NCBI RefSeq assembly: GCF_900176645.1
Contig: NZ_FXAN01000062.1
Coordinates: 1 to 48,636, forward strand
Origin: Burkholderia singularis
Lineage (GTDB): Bacteria; Pseudomonadota; Gammaproteobacteria; Burkholderiales; Burkholderiaceae
Direction of reading: 5' to 3'
DNA: 48,636 nt
A program made the position numbers and the translations under genes. The notes below the pieces were generated by a model. It did not search any database. It worked only from the letters and a program-made list of their open reading frames with translations, and was not told where the DNA came from. Of the stretch, positions 8,930 through 18,600 are shown in pieces. Each line of letters starts with the position of its first letter. Position 1 is the first letter of the stretch.

Positions 8930-9952
8930 TTACTGCTGGCTGAGCGTCATCGACAGCAGGCGGGCCGTGATGTCGACGATCGGAATCACGCGGTTGTAGG
9001 CCATCCGTGTGGGTCCGATCACGCCGAGCGTGCCGACGATCTTGCCGTTCACCTCGTATGGCGCGGTCACGACACTCATCTCGTCGATCGGCACGAGCGT
9101 CGATTCGCCGCCGATGAAGATCTGCACGCCTTGCGCATGGCTCGACACATCGAGCAACTGCAGCAAGCTCGTCTTCTGGTCGAACACGTCGAACAACTTG
9201 CGCAGCCGCGCCATGTCGGAAGACAGATCGGCGACTTCGAGCAGGTTGCGCTCGCCGGAAATCAGCACGGCGTCCTCGTCGTCGGACGCCTCCGTGCCCG
9301 CCGTGACGGCTGCGTGCATCAGCGCCGTCATGTCGCCGCGCAGCTCGTCGATTTCCTCGCGCAACCGGACGCGCACCTCGTCGAACGACAGCCCGGCAAA
9401 GTGCGTATTGATGTAGTTCGACGCCTCGGTGAGCTGCGATGGCGCGTAATCGCGCTGCGTCGCCATGATCCGGTTCTGCACGTCGCCTTCAGGCGTCACG
9501 ATGATCAGAAGAATCCGCTTGTCGGACAGCCGCAGGAACTCGATCTGCTTGAACACGTGGCTGCGGCGCGGCGTCAGCACGACGCCGGCGAACTGCGACA
9601 GGCTCGACAGCACGCTCGCCGCCGCCGCGACCACCCGCTGCTGCGGCTCGCCCGCCTGCAGCGTCGTCTGCACGTGCCGCGTGACGGCCTCCGCGTCGAT
9701 CGTCGATTCGACCGTGAGCATCGTATCGACGAACAGGCGATAGCCGCGCGGCGTCGGCACACGGCCCGCCGACGTGTGGGGGCTGGACACGAGGCCGAGT
9801 TCCTCCAGGTCGGACATCACGTTGCGGATCGTCGCCGGGCTCAGCTCGAGCCCGGAATAACGAGACAACGTGCGTGACCCGACCGGCTGACCGTCGGCGA
9901 TATACCGTTCGATCAGGGTCTTGAGGAGGGTTCGGGCGCGCGGATCTAACAT
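8930..9952 (-). CDS. hrcA: Heat-inducible transcription repressor HrcA
   Basis: 340-residue repressor that binds CIRCE operators, normally in front of groESL and sometimes dnaK. The start is at 9952 ([18 protein letters not shown]); the upstream open frame has no family similarity. The N-terminal winged helix is [49 protein letters not shown], followed by [24 protein letters not shown], the usual HrcA linker, and a GAF-like domain ending in [24 protein letters not shown]. No Shine-Dalgarno precedes the ATG and a TAGAAT box lies only 8-13 bases upstream, so the message may be leaderless. Confidence 0.96.
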   Translation of the reverse strand: MLDPRARTLLKTLIERYIADGQPVGSRTLSRYSGLELSPATIRNVMSDLEELGLVSSPHTSAGRVPTPRGYRLFVDTMLTVESTIDAEAVTRHVQTTLQAGEPQQRVVAAAASVLSSLSQFAGVVLTPRRSHVFKQIEFLRLSDKRILLIIVTPEGDVQNRIMATQRDYAPSQLTEASNYINTHFAGLSFDEVRVRLREEIDELRGDMTALMHAAVTAGTEASDDEDAVLISGERNLLEVADLSSDMARLRKLFDVFDQKTSLLQLLDVSSHAQGVQIFIGGESTLVPIDEMSVVTAPYEVNGKIVGTLGVIGPTRMAYNRVIPIVDITARLLSMTLSQQ

Positions 9953-9959
9953 GATGGAA

Positions 9960-9965
9960 AATTCT
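9960..9965 (-). promoter_or_regulatory. -10-like box immediately before hrcA
   Basis: TAGAAT on the minus strand, seven bases upstream of the hrcA ATG at 9952. A start site at normal distance would coincide with the initiation codon, implying a leaderless mRNA. No good -35 was found. Confidence 0.35.
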
Positions 9966-10072
9966 AGCGCAACCGGGCGATAACGGCGAGTCTGCGGCGC
10001 TTGCCGCGCGCCGGGCGCAGCAGCCGTTTTGCCGCGCCCGGCGCGCCGGGCGGTTCTTTTCGTCATCGAGCT

Positions 10073-10082
10073 ATGGTGTAAT
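10073..10082 (+). promoter_or_regulatory. Extended -10 box immediately before nadK
   Basis: TGGTGTAAT (10074-10082) fits an extended -10 (TGn followed by TGTAAT). A start of transcription six to seven bases downstream coincides with the nadK ATG at 10089, and no Shine-Dalgarno is present, suggesting a leaderless transcript. Confidence 0.35.
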
Positions 10083-10088
10083 GCCGGC

Positions 10089-11009
10089 ATGAAAATCGGC
10101 CATCAATTCCACACCGTCGCGCTCGTCGGGCGCAGCAACACGCCGGGCATCGTCGAGCCGCTGACGACGCTTGCCGCGTGCATCGCCAAGCGCGGCTTCG
10201 AAGTCGTGTTCGAGGCGGACACCGCGCAGGCGATCGGCGCCGCCGGCCATGCGGCCGGCTACCCGGCGCTCACGCCCGCCGAGATCGGCGCGCGCGCCGA
10301 CGTCGCGGTGGTGCTCGGCGGCGACGGCACGATGCTCGGCATCGGCCGCCAGCTCGCGCCGTATAAAACGCCGCTCATCGGCATCAACCACGGCCGCCTC
10401 GGCTTCATCACCGATATCCCGGCGTCCGACATGAAGGACGTCGTGCCGGCCATGCTCGCTGGCAGCTACGAACGTGAGGAGCGCACGCTGCTCGAAGCGC
10501 GGATCGTGCGCGACGGCGAGCCGATCTACCACGCGCTCGCGTTCAACGACGTGGTCGTCAATCGCAGCGGCTTTTCCGGGATGGCCGAGCTGCGCGTGTC
10601 GGTCGACGGCCGCTTCATGTACAACCAGCGCTCCGACGGCTTGATCGTCGCCACCCCGACCGGCTCGACCGCGTATGCGCTGTCGTCGTCGGGGCCGATC
10701 CTGCATCCGCAATTGCAAGGCATCGTGCTCGTGCCGATCGCGCCGCACGCGCTGTCGAACCGGCCGATCGTGCTGCCGGACGATTCGAAGATCGCCATCC
10801 GGATCGTCAGCGGCCGCGACGTGAACGTGAACTTCGACATGCAATCGTTCACCGCGCTCGAGCTGAACGACACGATCGAGGTGCGCCGCTCCAAATACAT
10901 GGTGCCGTTCCTGCACCCGGTCGGCTACAGCTACTATGCGACGCTGCGTAAGAAGCTGCACTGGAACGAACATCCGTCGACCGAAGCAGACGACGATCCC
11001 GCTTCCTGA
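10089..11009 (+). CDS. nadK: NAD kinase
   Basis: 306-residue ATP-NAD kinase that makes NADP. Start at 10089 ([15 protein letters not shown]) rather than 20 codons upstream, where no similarity exists. Motifs: GGDGT at 77-81 (catalytic Asp), [12 protein letters not shown], and [19 protein letters not shown], the NAD-binding and dimer motif. It is divergent from hrcA across 136 bases and is followed 25 bases later by recN, a conserved order in beta-proteobacteria. Confidence 0.97.
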   Translation: MKIGHQFHTVALVGRSNTPGIVEPLTTLAACIAKRGFEVVFEADTAQAIGAAGHAAGYPALTPAEIGARADVAVVLGGDGTMLGIGRQLAPYKTPLIGINHGRLGFITDIPASDMKDVVPAMLAGSYEREERTLLEARIVRDGEPIYHALAFNDVVVNRSGFSGMAELRVSVDGRFMYNQRSDGLIVATPTGSTAYALSSSGPILHPQLQGIVLVPIAPHALSNRPIVLPDDSKIAIRIVSGRDVNVNFDMQSFTALELNDTIEVRRSKYMVPFLHPVGYSYYATLRKKLHWNEHPSTEADDDPAS

Positions 11010-11034
11010 CGTTCTCCTTCGCCGCCCAACACCC

Positions 11035-12684
11035 ATGCTCCGCCATCTCTCGATCCGCGACTTCGTCATCGTCGCCGCGCTCGACCTCGAATTCGACACC
11101 GGCTTCACCGTCTTCTCAGGCGAAACGGGCGCCGGCAAATCCATCCTGATCGATGCGCTCGCACTCGCGCTCGGCGAGCGCGCCGACGCGAGCGTCGTGC
11201 GCACCGGCAGCAGCCGCGCCGACATCAGCGCGGAATTCACGCCGCACGAGCGCGTCGCGCGCTGGCTCGACGAACACGCGTTCGACGCCGACGACACGGT
11301 GATGCTGCGGCGCGTGATCGACGCGAACGGCCGCTCGCGCGCGTTCATCAACGGCACGAGCGCGACGCTCGCGCAACTGCGCGAAGTGGGCGAAATGCTC
11401 GTCGACATTCATGGCCAGCATGCGCACCAATTGCTGATGCGCGCGGACGCGCAGCGCGAATTGTTCGACACGCATGCGGGGCTCGCCGACGACGCGGCGG
11501 CCGTCGCGCGCCGTTTTCGCGCGTGGCGCGACGCGAGCGCCGCGATCGAAGCCGCGCTGTCGCACGAGCGCGAGCGTCAGCTCGAACGCGAAAAGCTCGC
11601 GTGGCAGCTCGCCGAACTCGACAAGCTCGCGCCGTTGCCGGGCGAATGGGACGAGATCAGCGCCGAGCACAAGCGGCTCACGCATTCGGCGAACCTGATC
11701 GACGGCGTGCAGGGCGCGCTCGCCGCGATTTCCGAATCCGACGGCGCGATGCTCACGCAACTGCGCGCGATCGTATCGAAGCTCAGAAGCCTCGCCGAAT
11801 ACGATCCGGCGCTCAACGACGTGCTTGCGTCGCTCGAACCGGCCGAAATCCAGTTGCAGGAAGCGTCGTATTCGCTGTCGCATTGCGCGCAGCGGCTCGA
11901 TCTCGATCCGGACAGGCTCGCGCAAGTCGAAACGCGTCTGGACGCGTTGCACTCCACCGCCCGCAAATTCCGGCTGCCACCCGAGACACTGCACGACGAG
12001 CATGCCGCGCGCCGCGCGCAACTCGCCGAACTCGACGCCGCCGCCGACCTCACCGCGCTGCACGCGGCCGCCGAGCGCGCGAAGGACGCATACCTCGTCG
12101 ACGCGAAGCGGCTGTCGAAAGCGCGCAAGGCGGCCGCCAAGGCGCTCGGCGCGGCAGTGACGGCGGGGATGCAGGAACTGTCGATGGCCGGCGGCAGCTT
12201 CGAGGTCGCGCTGGTGCCGCTCGAACAAGGCGGCGCGCACGGCCTCGAGCAGATCGAATTCCGTGTCGCGGGCCATCCGGGCGTGCCGCTGCGGCCGCTC
12301 GCGAAGGTCGCATCGGGCGGCGAACTCGCGCGCATCAGCCTCGCGCTCGCGGTGATCGCGAGCGCGGCAAGCCCGACGCCGACACTGATCTTCGACGAAG
12401 TCGACACGGGCATCGGCGGCGGCGTCGCCGAGGTGGTCGGGCGGCTTTTGCACCAGCTCGGGCGCATGCGGCAAGTGCTGTGCGTCACGCATCTGCCGCA
12501 GGTCGCCGCGCGCGGCGATCAGCACTTCCAGGTCGCGAAGGCACAGGATGCGCGGGGCGGCACCGTCTCGAGCGTCGTCGCGCTCGATAAAGCAAGCCGG
12601 ATCGAGGAAGTCGCGCGAATGCTGGGCGGCCTCGAAATCACCGCAACCACGCGCCGGCACGCGAAGGAAATGCTGACCGCGTGA
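11035..12684 (+). CDS. recN: DNA repair protein RecN
   Basis: 549-residue SMC-like ATPase of double-strand break repair. The start is the ATG at 11035 (MLRHLSIRDFVIVAALDLEF). The Walker A motif GETGAGKSIL is near the N-terminus, the central part is coiled-coil (AIEAALSHERERQLEREKLAWQLAELDKL...), and the C-terminal ATPase half carries the signature VASGGELARISLALAVI and Walker B LIFDEVDTGIGGG. It follows nadK and is convergent with glnE. No SOS box was identified upstream, though I could not search systematically. Confidence 0.97.
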   Translation: MLRHLSIRDFVIVAALDLEFDTGFTVFSGETGAGKSILIDALALALGERADASVVRTGSSRADISAEFTPHERVARWLDEHAFDADDTVMLRRVIDANGRSRAFINGTSATLAQLREVGEMLVDIHGQHAHQLLMRADAQRELFDTHAGLADDAAAVARRFRAWRDASAAIEAALSHERERQLEREKLAWQLAELDKLAPLPGEWDEISAEHKRLTHSANLIDGVQGALAAISESDGAMLTQLRAIVSKLRSLAEYDPALNDVLASLEPAEIQLQEASYSLSHCAQRLDLDPDRLAQVETRLDALHSTARKFRLPPETLHDEHAARRAQLAELDAAADLTALHAAAERAKDAYLVDAKRLSKARKAAAKALGAAVTAGMQELSMAGGSFEVALVPLEQGGAHGLEQIEFRVAGHPGVPLRPLAKVASGGELARISLALAVIASAASPTPTLIFDEVDTGIGGGVAEVVGRLLHQLGRMRQVLCVTHLPQVAARGDQHFQVAKAQDARGGTVSSVVALDKASRIEEVARMLGGLEITATTRRHAKEMLTA

Positions 12685-12775
12685 TACGGGGCTGGTGGCG
12701 GCCAACCGGCAGCGCCCGCCGCCGCGCCAGCGCTTGCGGACCGCCGCGCGTTCGAGCCGCCGCGCGTCGCGCGCC

Positions 12776-15550
12776 CTACCCGAACACCCGCGCCCACAGC
12801 GCGGCCACCGCCGCGCACTCGTCGGCAACCCGCTGCGGCTCGACCCGCGCCTTCTCCATCCCGTCGAGCCGCAGCCGGTGTTGCAGCCGCCGGTAAGTCC
12901 GGTACGCGGCGCCGACCGTCTCGGCCTCCGCCTCGCTCATCAGCCCGAAGCGCGCGACCTCGCGCAGCAGCGCGATATTGCCGGTATTGCGGATCATCCC
13001 CGGGTGCCGCGCCGCGTGCAGCAGCACCCAATACTGGACGATGAACTCGACGTCGACCATCCCGCCTCGATCGTGCTTCAGATCGAATAGCGCGCTGGTG
13101 TTCGGGTGCCCGGCGAGCACCTTGTCGCGCATTCCGACAATCTCCCGCGCGAGCACCGCCGCATCGCGCGGCATCGTCAGCACCTGCACGCGGATCGCCT
13201 CGAACGCCGCGCCGATCGCGGCGTCGCCCGCGCTGTGGCGCGCGCGCGTGAGCGCCTGATGCTCCCATACCCATGCAGTGTTCGCCGCGTCGCCCTCGCG
13301 CAATTGATAGCGCCGGAACGCGTCCAGATCGGTGACGAGCAGGCCCGCCTCGCCGTTCGGCCGCAACCGCAGATCGATGTCGAACAGCGTGCCCGCGCCC
13401 GTCGCGGTGGTGAGCCACGTAATCAGACGCCGCGCGAACGTCGTGTAGACGTCGGCCGCGCGCTCGTCCGGGTCGTCATACAGGAAAATCAGGTCGAGAT
13501 CCGACGCGTAGCCCAGCTCCTTGCCGCCGAGCTTGCCGTATGCGATCGCCGCGAAGCGCGGCGTATCGCGGTGGCGCTTCGCGAGTTGCGACCAGACGAC
13601 TTCGATCGTCACGTCGAGCACCGCATCGGCAAGCTCCGACAGGCGGTCGCTCACATGCTCGACCGACAGCTTGCCCGCCAGGTCGATCAGCAGAATCCGG
13701 AACACTTCGGCATGCTGAGCGTGACGCAGCAGGTCCATCTGCTGCTCCGCGCCGTCGGCGGCGGCAAGCCGCGCGCGCAGCGCGCCCTTGAACGCCTGCC
13801 AGTCGAACGGGCTGTCGATCGCCTCGTCGTCGAGCAGCTCGTCGAGCAGTTGCGGATGGCGGATCAGGTAGCTGCCGCCCCAGCGCGTCGCGCCGAGCAC
13901 CGACAGCACGCGTTCGAGCGCCGCCGGGTACTCGGTCAGCAGCGCGAGATACGCGCCGCGGCGGCCGACCGTCTCGAGCAGGTCGAAAAAGCGCGCGACG
14001 GTTTCGTCGCGGTGCGCGGCGTCGATGCGCGGCGCGGCTTCGAGCGCGCGCTGCGCGACGCGCTCGAAGCGCACCCGGCTCGTCTCCGGCAGGCCGGCAT
14101 AGCGCGACGAGCGCCAGATTGCCTTGAGCCGCGCGAGCATCGCCGCCGGATCGGCGAAACCGAGCCCGCCCAGGCGCGCGGCGAGCGCGTCGTCGGCGCT
14201 GTCGTCGCCGAGCGCGGCGCTCCAGATTCGGCCCGCTTCGCCGGCGCCGGCGCGGCCTCGGCCGTCGGCCGCCTTGTCGGCGAACACCTGATCGAACTGA
14301 GCCTCGACGAATGCGCGGTGGCGCTCGAGCGCCGCCGTGAGCGCCGCGTAATCGGCAAACCCGAGCGACGCGGCCAGCGCCGCGCGCTCGTCGGGATCGA
14401 CGGGCATCGCGTGAGTCTGCGCGTCGTTGCGGTATTGCAGCCGGTGCTCGAGCGTGCGCAGAAACAGATACGCGTCGGTGAGCCCGGCGCGCACGTCGTC
14501 GCCGATCAGCCCGCGCGCGCTCGCGTGACGCAGCACCGCGAGCGTCGGTCGCACCCGGAAGCCGGCGTCCTGCCCGCCGCGTATCAACTGGAACACCTGC
14601 GCGCTGAATTCGATCTCGCGGATGCCGCCGCGGCCGAGCTTGATGTCGTCGGCCTTGTCCGGGCGCATCGTCGCGCGCCGCCGCGCCTCGTCGCGGATCT
14701 GCTCGTGCAGCGAGCGGATCGCGCCGATCACGCCGAAATCGAGATAGCGCCGATAGACGAACGGCTTGACGATCGCGTCGAGCTGCCGCGCGAGACGTTG
14801 CGCCGCGTCGCTGTGCTGCTCGGACACGAGCCGGCCCTTGATCCACGCATAGCGTTCCCACTCGCGGCCCTGCACATAAAAATATTCCTCGAGCATGCCG
14901 AGGCTGCATACGAGCGGGCCGGAATCGCCGTTCGGGCGCAACCGCATATCGACGCGAAACACGTAGCCGTCGGCGGTCACCTCGGACAGCACGCCGATCA
15001 GCCGCCGGCCGAGCCGCGTGAAAAACTCGTGCGTGGAAATCGGCGCGCGGCTGCCGCCCGCCGTCTCGCCGTCGTCCTCGTAGATGAAGATCAGGTCGAT
15101 GTCGGACGACACGTTGAGTTCGCGGCCGCCGAGCTTGCCCATCCCGACCACGCCGAGCACGAGCGGCTCGCCCGCCGGGCCGCGAGGCTCGCCGAACAGT
15201 GCGCCGAGTTCCGTGGACAGCAGCGCGAGCGAACGCTGGATCGCCAGTTCGGCCAGATCGGTCATCGTGCCAGTCACTTCGGCAACGTCGGCGCGGCCGG
15301 CCAGATCGCGCTCGGCGAGCGCGCCGAACGCCTCGATGCGCAGCTGCCGCAGCGCGCGCCTCAACGATTCCTCGGCCGGCGGCGCGCCGCCTTCGGCGAG
15401 CAGCTCGGCAAAGCGCGCGTCGAGCGCCGCGCGCGTGACGGGCGCGGCCGCCCATGCGGCGATCCGCTCGGCGAGCGCGGGCCGCGCCGCTGCCGCGCGC
15501 GCCAGATAATGCGAATACGAAAGGGACAGCAAAGCGGAGGCGTCGGTCAT
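12776..15550 (-). CDS. glnE: Bifunctional glutamine synthetase adenylyltransferase / deadenylase
   Basis: 924-residue enzyme that adenylylates and de-adenylylates glutamine synthetase under control of PII. Start at 15550 (MTDASALLSLSYSHYL), since the 48 codons upstream lack similarity and run into the promoter region. Two nucleotidyltransferase domains: the N-terminal adenylyl-removase with GKLGGRELNVSSDIDLIFIYED, and the C-terminal adenylyl-transferase with GKLGGKELGYASDLDLIFLYDD, each followed by its helical GlnE-specific domain (RGGIREIEFSAQVFQLIRGG; DRGGMVDVEFIVQYWVLLHA). Length is close to the usual 920-950. Convergent with recN and divergent from the yhdP-like gene. Confidence 0.97.
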   Translation of the reverse strand: MTDASALLSLSYSHYLARAAAARPALAERIAAWAAAPVTRAALDARFAELLAEGGAPPAEESLRRALRQLRIEAFGALAERDLAGRADVAEVTGTMTDLAELAIQRSLALLSTELGALFGEPRGPAGEPLVLGVVGMGKLGGRELNVSSDIDLIFIYEDDGETAGGSRAPISTHEFFTRLGRRLIGVLSEVTADGYVFRVDMRLRPNGDSGPLVCSLGMLEEYFYVQGREWERYAWIKGRLVSEQHSDAAQRLARQLDAIVKPFVYRRYLDFGVIGAIRSLHEQIRDEARRRATMRPDKADDIKLGRGGIREIEFSAQVFQLIRGGQDAGFRVRPTLAVLRHASARGLIGDDVRAGLTDAYLFLRTLEHRLQYRNDAQTHAMPVDPDERAALAASLGFADYAALTAALERHRAFVEAQFDQVFADKAADGRGRAGAGEAGRIWSAALGDDSADDALAARLGGLGFADPAAMLARLKAIWRSSRYAGLPETSRVRFERVAQRALEAAPRIDAAHRDETVARFFDLLETVGRRGAYLALLTEYPAALERVLSVLGATRWGGSYLIRHPQLLDELLDDEAIDSPFDWQAFKGALRARLAAADGAEQQMDLLRHAQHAEVFRILLIDLAGKLSVEHVSDRLSELADAVLDVTIEVVWSQLAKRHRDTPRFAAIAYGKLGGKELGYASDLDLIFLYDDPDERAADVYTTFARRLITWLTTATGAGTLFDIDLRLRPNGEAGLLVTDLDAFRRYQLREGDAANTAWVWEHQALTRARHSAGDAAIGAAFEAIRVQVLTMPRDAAVLAREIVGMRDKVLAGHPNTSALFDLKHDRGGMVDVEFIVQYWVLLHAARHPGMIRNTGNIALLREVARFGLMSEAEAETVGAAYRTYRRLQHRLRLDGMEKARVEPQRVADECAAVAALWARVFG

Positions 15551-15692
15551 CGTCGGGCGCGCATTGCGCTGAGAAAGGCTGGACAGCCCACACAGGCGGC
15601 CGTCGAGGCCCGCCCGGGGGTAACCCGTGTGATACAGTTGGACGTTAGTCAGCAAGCGACCTAAAGCTACCACATCGCCCCTCCTTCGCCGC

Positions 15693-18600
15693 ATGTCCGA
15701 CCGCCAGGATTCCGCCTCAACGCCCGTAGCCGGACCTCCGCAGCACGATCACCCGGTCCTGCGTCGCGTGTTCAAGGGCGTGCTGGCGATCGCGATCGCG
15801 GTCTACTTCATCGCGGCCGCACTGTTTCTCGGGCTGCGCTACCTGCTGCTGCCGCGCATCGACGAGTTCCGTCCGCGGATTGAAAGCTTCGTATCGGAAA
15901 AGCTGCATGCCGAACTCAGGATAGGCCGGCTCGCGCCGCACTGGTCGGGAATGCAACCCGGCGTCGACATCACCAGCCTGACGATTCGCGACCGGCACGG
16001 CAAGCTCGCGCTGTCGGTGCCGCACGCAAGCGCGGCGCTGTCGTGGCGCTCGCTTGCGCAACTCGCGCCGACGCTGTCGAGCCTCGTCGTTGACGCGCCC
16101 GATCTGCTCGCAGAGCGCTCGGCCGACGGCACGCTGTTCATCGCGGGCGTCGCCGTTCCGACGACGACGAAAACCCATGCCGACGATACGTTCAGCGCGT
16201 GGCTGCTCAAGCAGGAGGCGATCGTGCTGCGCGGCGGCACGCTGCGCTGGCGCGACGCGCAGCACGACGCGCCGGAGCTTGCGCTCAACGGCATTCGCAT
16301 CGCAGTGCTCAACGACGGACTCATCCACCGGCTCGCATTGCAGGCCCCCGCGAACGGCACGCTGCTGCGCGGCCCGCTGGATTTTCGCGCGCGCTTCACG
16401 CACAAGCCGCTTGCGCCGGTCGGCAAGCCGTCGAACTGGACGGGCGACGCCTATCTGTCGACGGGCCCGGTCGATCTGCCCACGCTTTCCCGCTATGCGG
16501 ACATCCGGCTCACCGCCTACGCGGGCCTGATCGACAACAAGATCTGGGCGCGCTTCGGCAACGGCCACCTGCAAACCGCGAGCGGCGAATTGCACGGCTA
16601 CGACGTCGCGCTGCGCGTGCGCCCGACCCAGCCGCGCCTGGACATCCCGATCGCGCGCTTCGGCTGGGATCTCGCGATCGACCCGAAGCGCGACTACACG
16701 CTGCATCTGTCGCGGCTTCACGCCGAACTCAGCCAGCCTGCGCTGCCGGACGGCACGCCGCTGTCGCGCGCGCTCTCGCTGCACACGCTGAGCGCGCGCT
16801 ATCGCGTGCCGAACGTCGACGAGGGCCAGTTGCTGTCAGTGTCGGGCGATCGCGTGGACTTCGGCATCCTGTCCGAGTTCGTCCGCGGGCTGCCGCTGCC
16901 CGCGCGGCTGCGCAACGAACTCGTGCGCTTCGATCCGCGCGGGCTCGTCGCCAACTACGCGCTGGAAGTCGAGCGCGCCAAGCCCGAGACCGCCGCGCTC
17001 GTCGATCAGGAGCGGCAAAGCGGCACCGCGCCGATCATCCGCTACCGGTTCCAGGGAGATCTGCAGGGCATCAGCATCGAGGCGCAGGAGCCGCCGCCGG
17101 GGTTGTCGGCGCACGGCCATCCGCGCGTCGGGATTCCGGGCGTCGAGAATCTGTGGGGGCATGTCGACGCCAACGAGCAAGGCGGCTCGGTCAGCGTGGA
17201 TTGCGTGGACGCGGCCGTCACCGTGCCGGGAGTGTTCGACGATCCGCGCCTGACGTTCGACCGGCTGCGCGGCCGCGCAAGCTGGACCGTCACGCCGGCG
17301 GCCGCCGGCGGGCAACATGCGCAAGTCGACGTCGCGGTGCCCGAATTGCGCGTCGAGAACGCCGACGCCGCGATCTCGGTCGCCGGCCGCTACGCGAACC
17401 CCGGTCACGGCCGCGGCTCGCTCGATCTGACGGCGAACTTCGAGCGCGCGGCCATCGCGCACATTGCGCGCTACCTGCCGACGAGCCTGTCCGAAAATCT
17501 GCGCCAGTACCTCGGCCATGCGTTGCAGGCCGGGCAGATCAACAAAGGCGCGACGATCGTCGCCAAGGGCCCGCTCGACGAATTTCCCTATGAGCACGAC
17601 CCGAACGCGGGCGTATTCCATATCGTCGCGCCATTTTCGGGCGGCCGCTTCGAGCCGACCCCTCAGCCGCCGCGGGTGCTCCAAAACGGCACGCCGAACG
17701 TCTGGCCGGCATTCGACGGCATCGACGGCCGGTTCGAACTCAAGCAGAACAAGCTGCGCGTTGACATCGCCCGCGCGCGCTACAAAGGATTCGCGCTCAC
17801 CGGCGCGACCGGCCGCATCGACGATCTGGGCAATCCGGCCCGCTCGCCGCTCGTCATTGAAGGGCGCGGGCGCGGCCCGCTCGCCGATCTGCTCGATTAC
17901 GCGAATCACAGCGCGCTTGCCGGCATCACCGGACACCTCGGCGAGCGGGTGCGCGCGCAAGGCCCGGCGACGCTCGCGCTCAAGCTCGACATTCCGCAGC
18001 ACGTATCGCATCCGCACGTGGGCGTCGAGGGCACGCTCGGCTTCGACGGCAACACGCTCGAAGCCGACGGCGTGCCGAGCCTCTCGCAACTGCGCGGCAA
18101 CGTGCGCTTCACGCAGCGCACCGCGTCGGTCGACGGGCTCACCGCGCGCTTTGCGGGCGGCGAGCTGCGCGCGCGCGGCTCGCTCGCGGAAAACGGCCGC
18201 TATGCGTTCGACATCGACGGCCGCGCGTCGGTGGATACCGCGCGCGGCATGAACCTGAACCTACGCGGCGCGGCCGCCGCCGCGCTCGAACGCGTCGTGG
18301 GCGAAGCGCCTTACCGGCTCGCGGTGCGCGGCGCGAAGGGCGGGCTGCCCGAAATCGACGCGCGCTCGGACTTGACGGGCATCGCGCTGAATTTTCCCGC
18401 GCCGCTCGCCAAGCCGGCCGGCACACCGATGCCGCTGCACTTCACGTTCGCGCCCGAGCCGCAGCCGGGCGGCCAAACGCTCGAGCGCGCGAGCTTCACG
18501 CTCGGCCCGATCGCCGCGGCCTATCTGCTCGACGTGAAGCCCGGCTCGGCCATACGCGCGGTACGCGGCACGCTCGGGATGAACCGGATGCCCGACATGC

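Noticed and set aside
11116..12828. 570-residue open frame antisense to recN
   Set aside because: RecN carries Walker motifs on the plus strand; this frame is an Arg-rich artefact that also crosses the recN-glnE junction.
13106..15664. 852-residue open frame antisense to glnE
   Set aside because: Same cause: GC-rich third positions on the coding strand remove stops on the other. No domain signatures, composition dominated by Arg and Ala.
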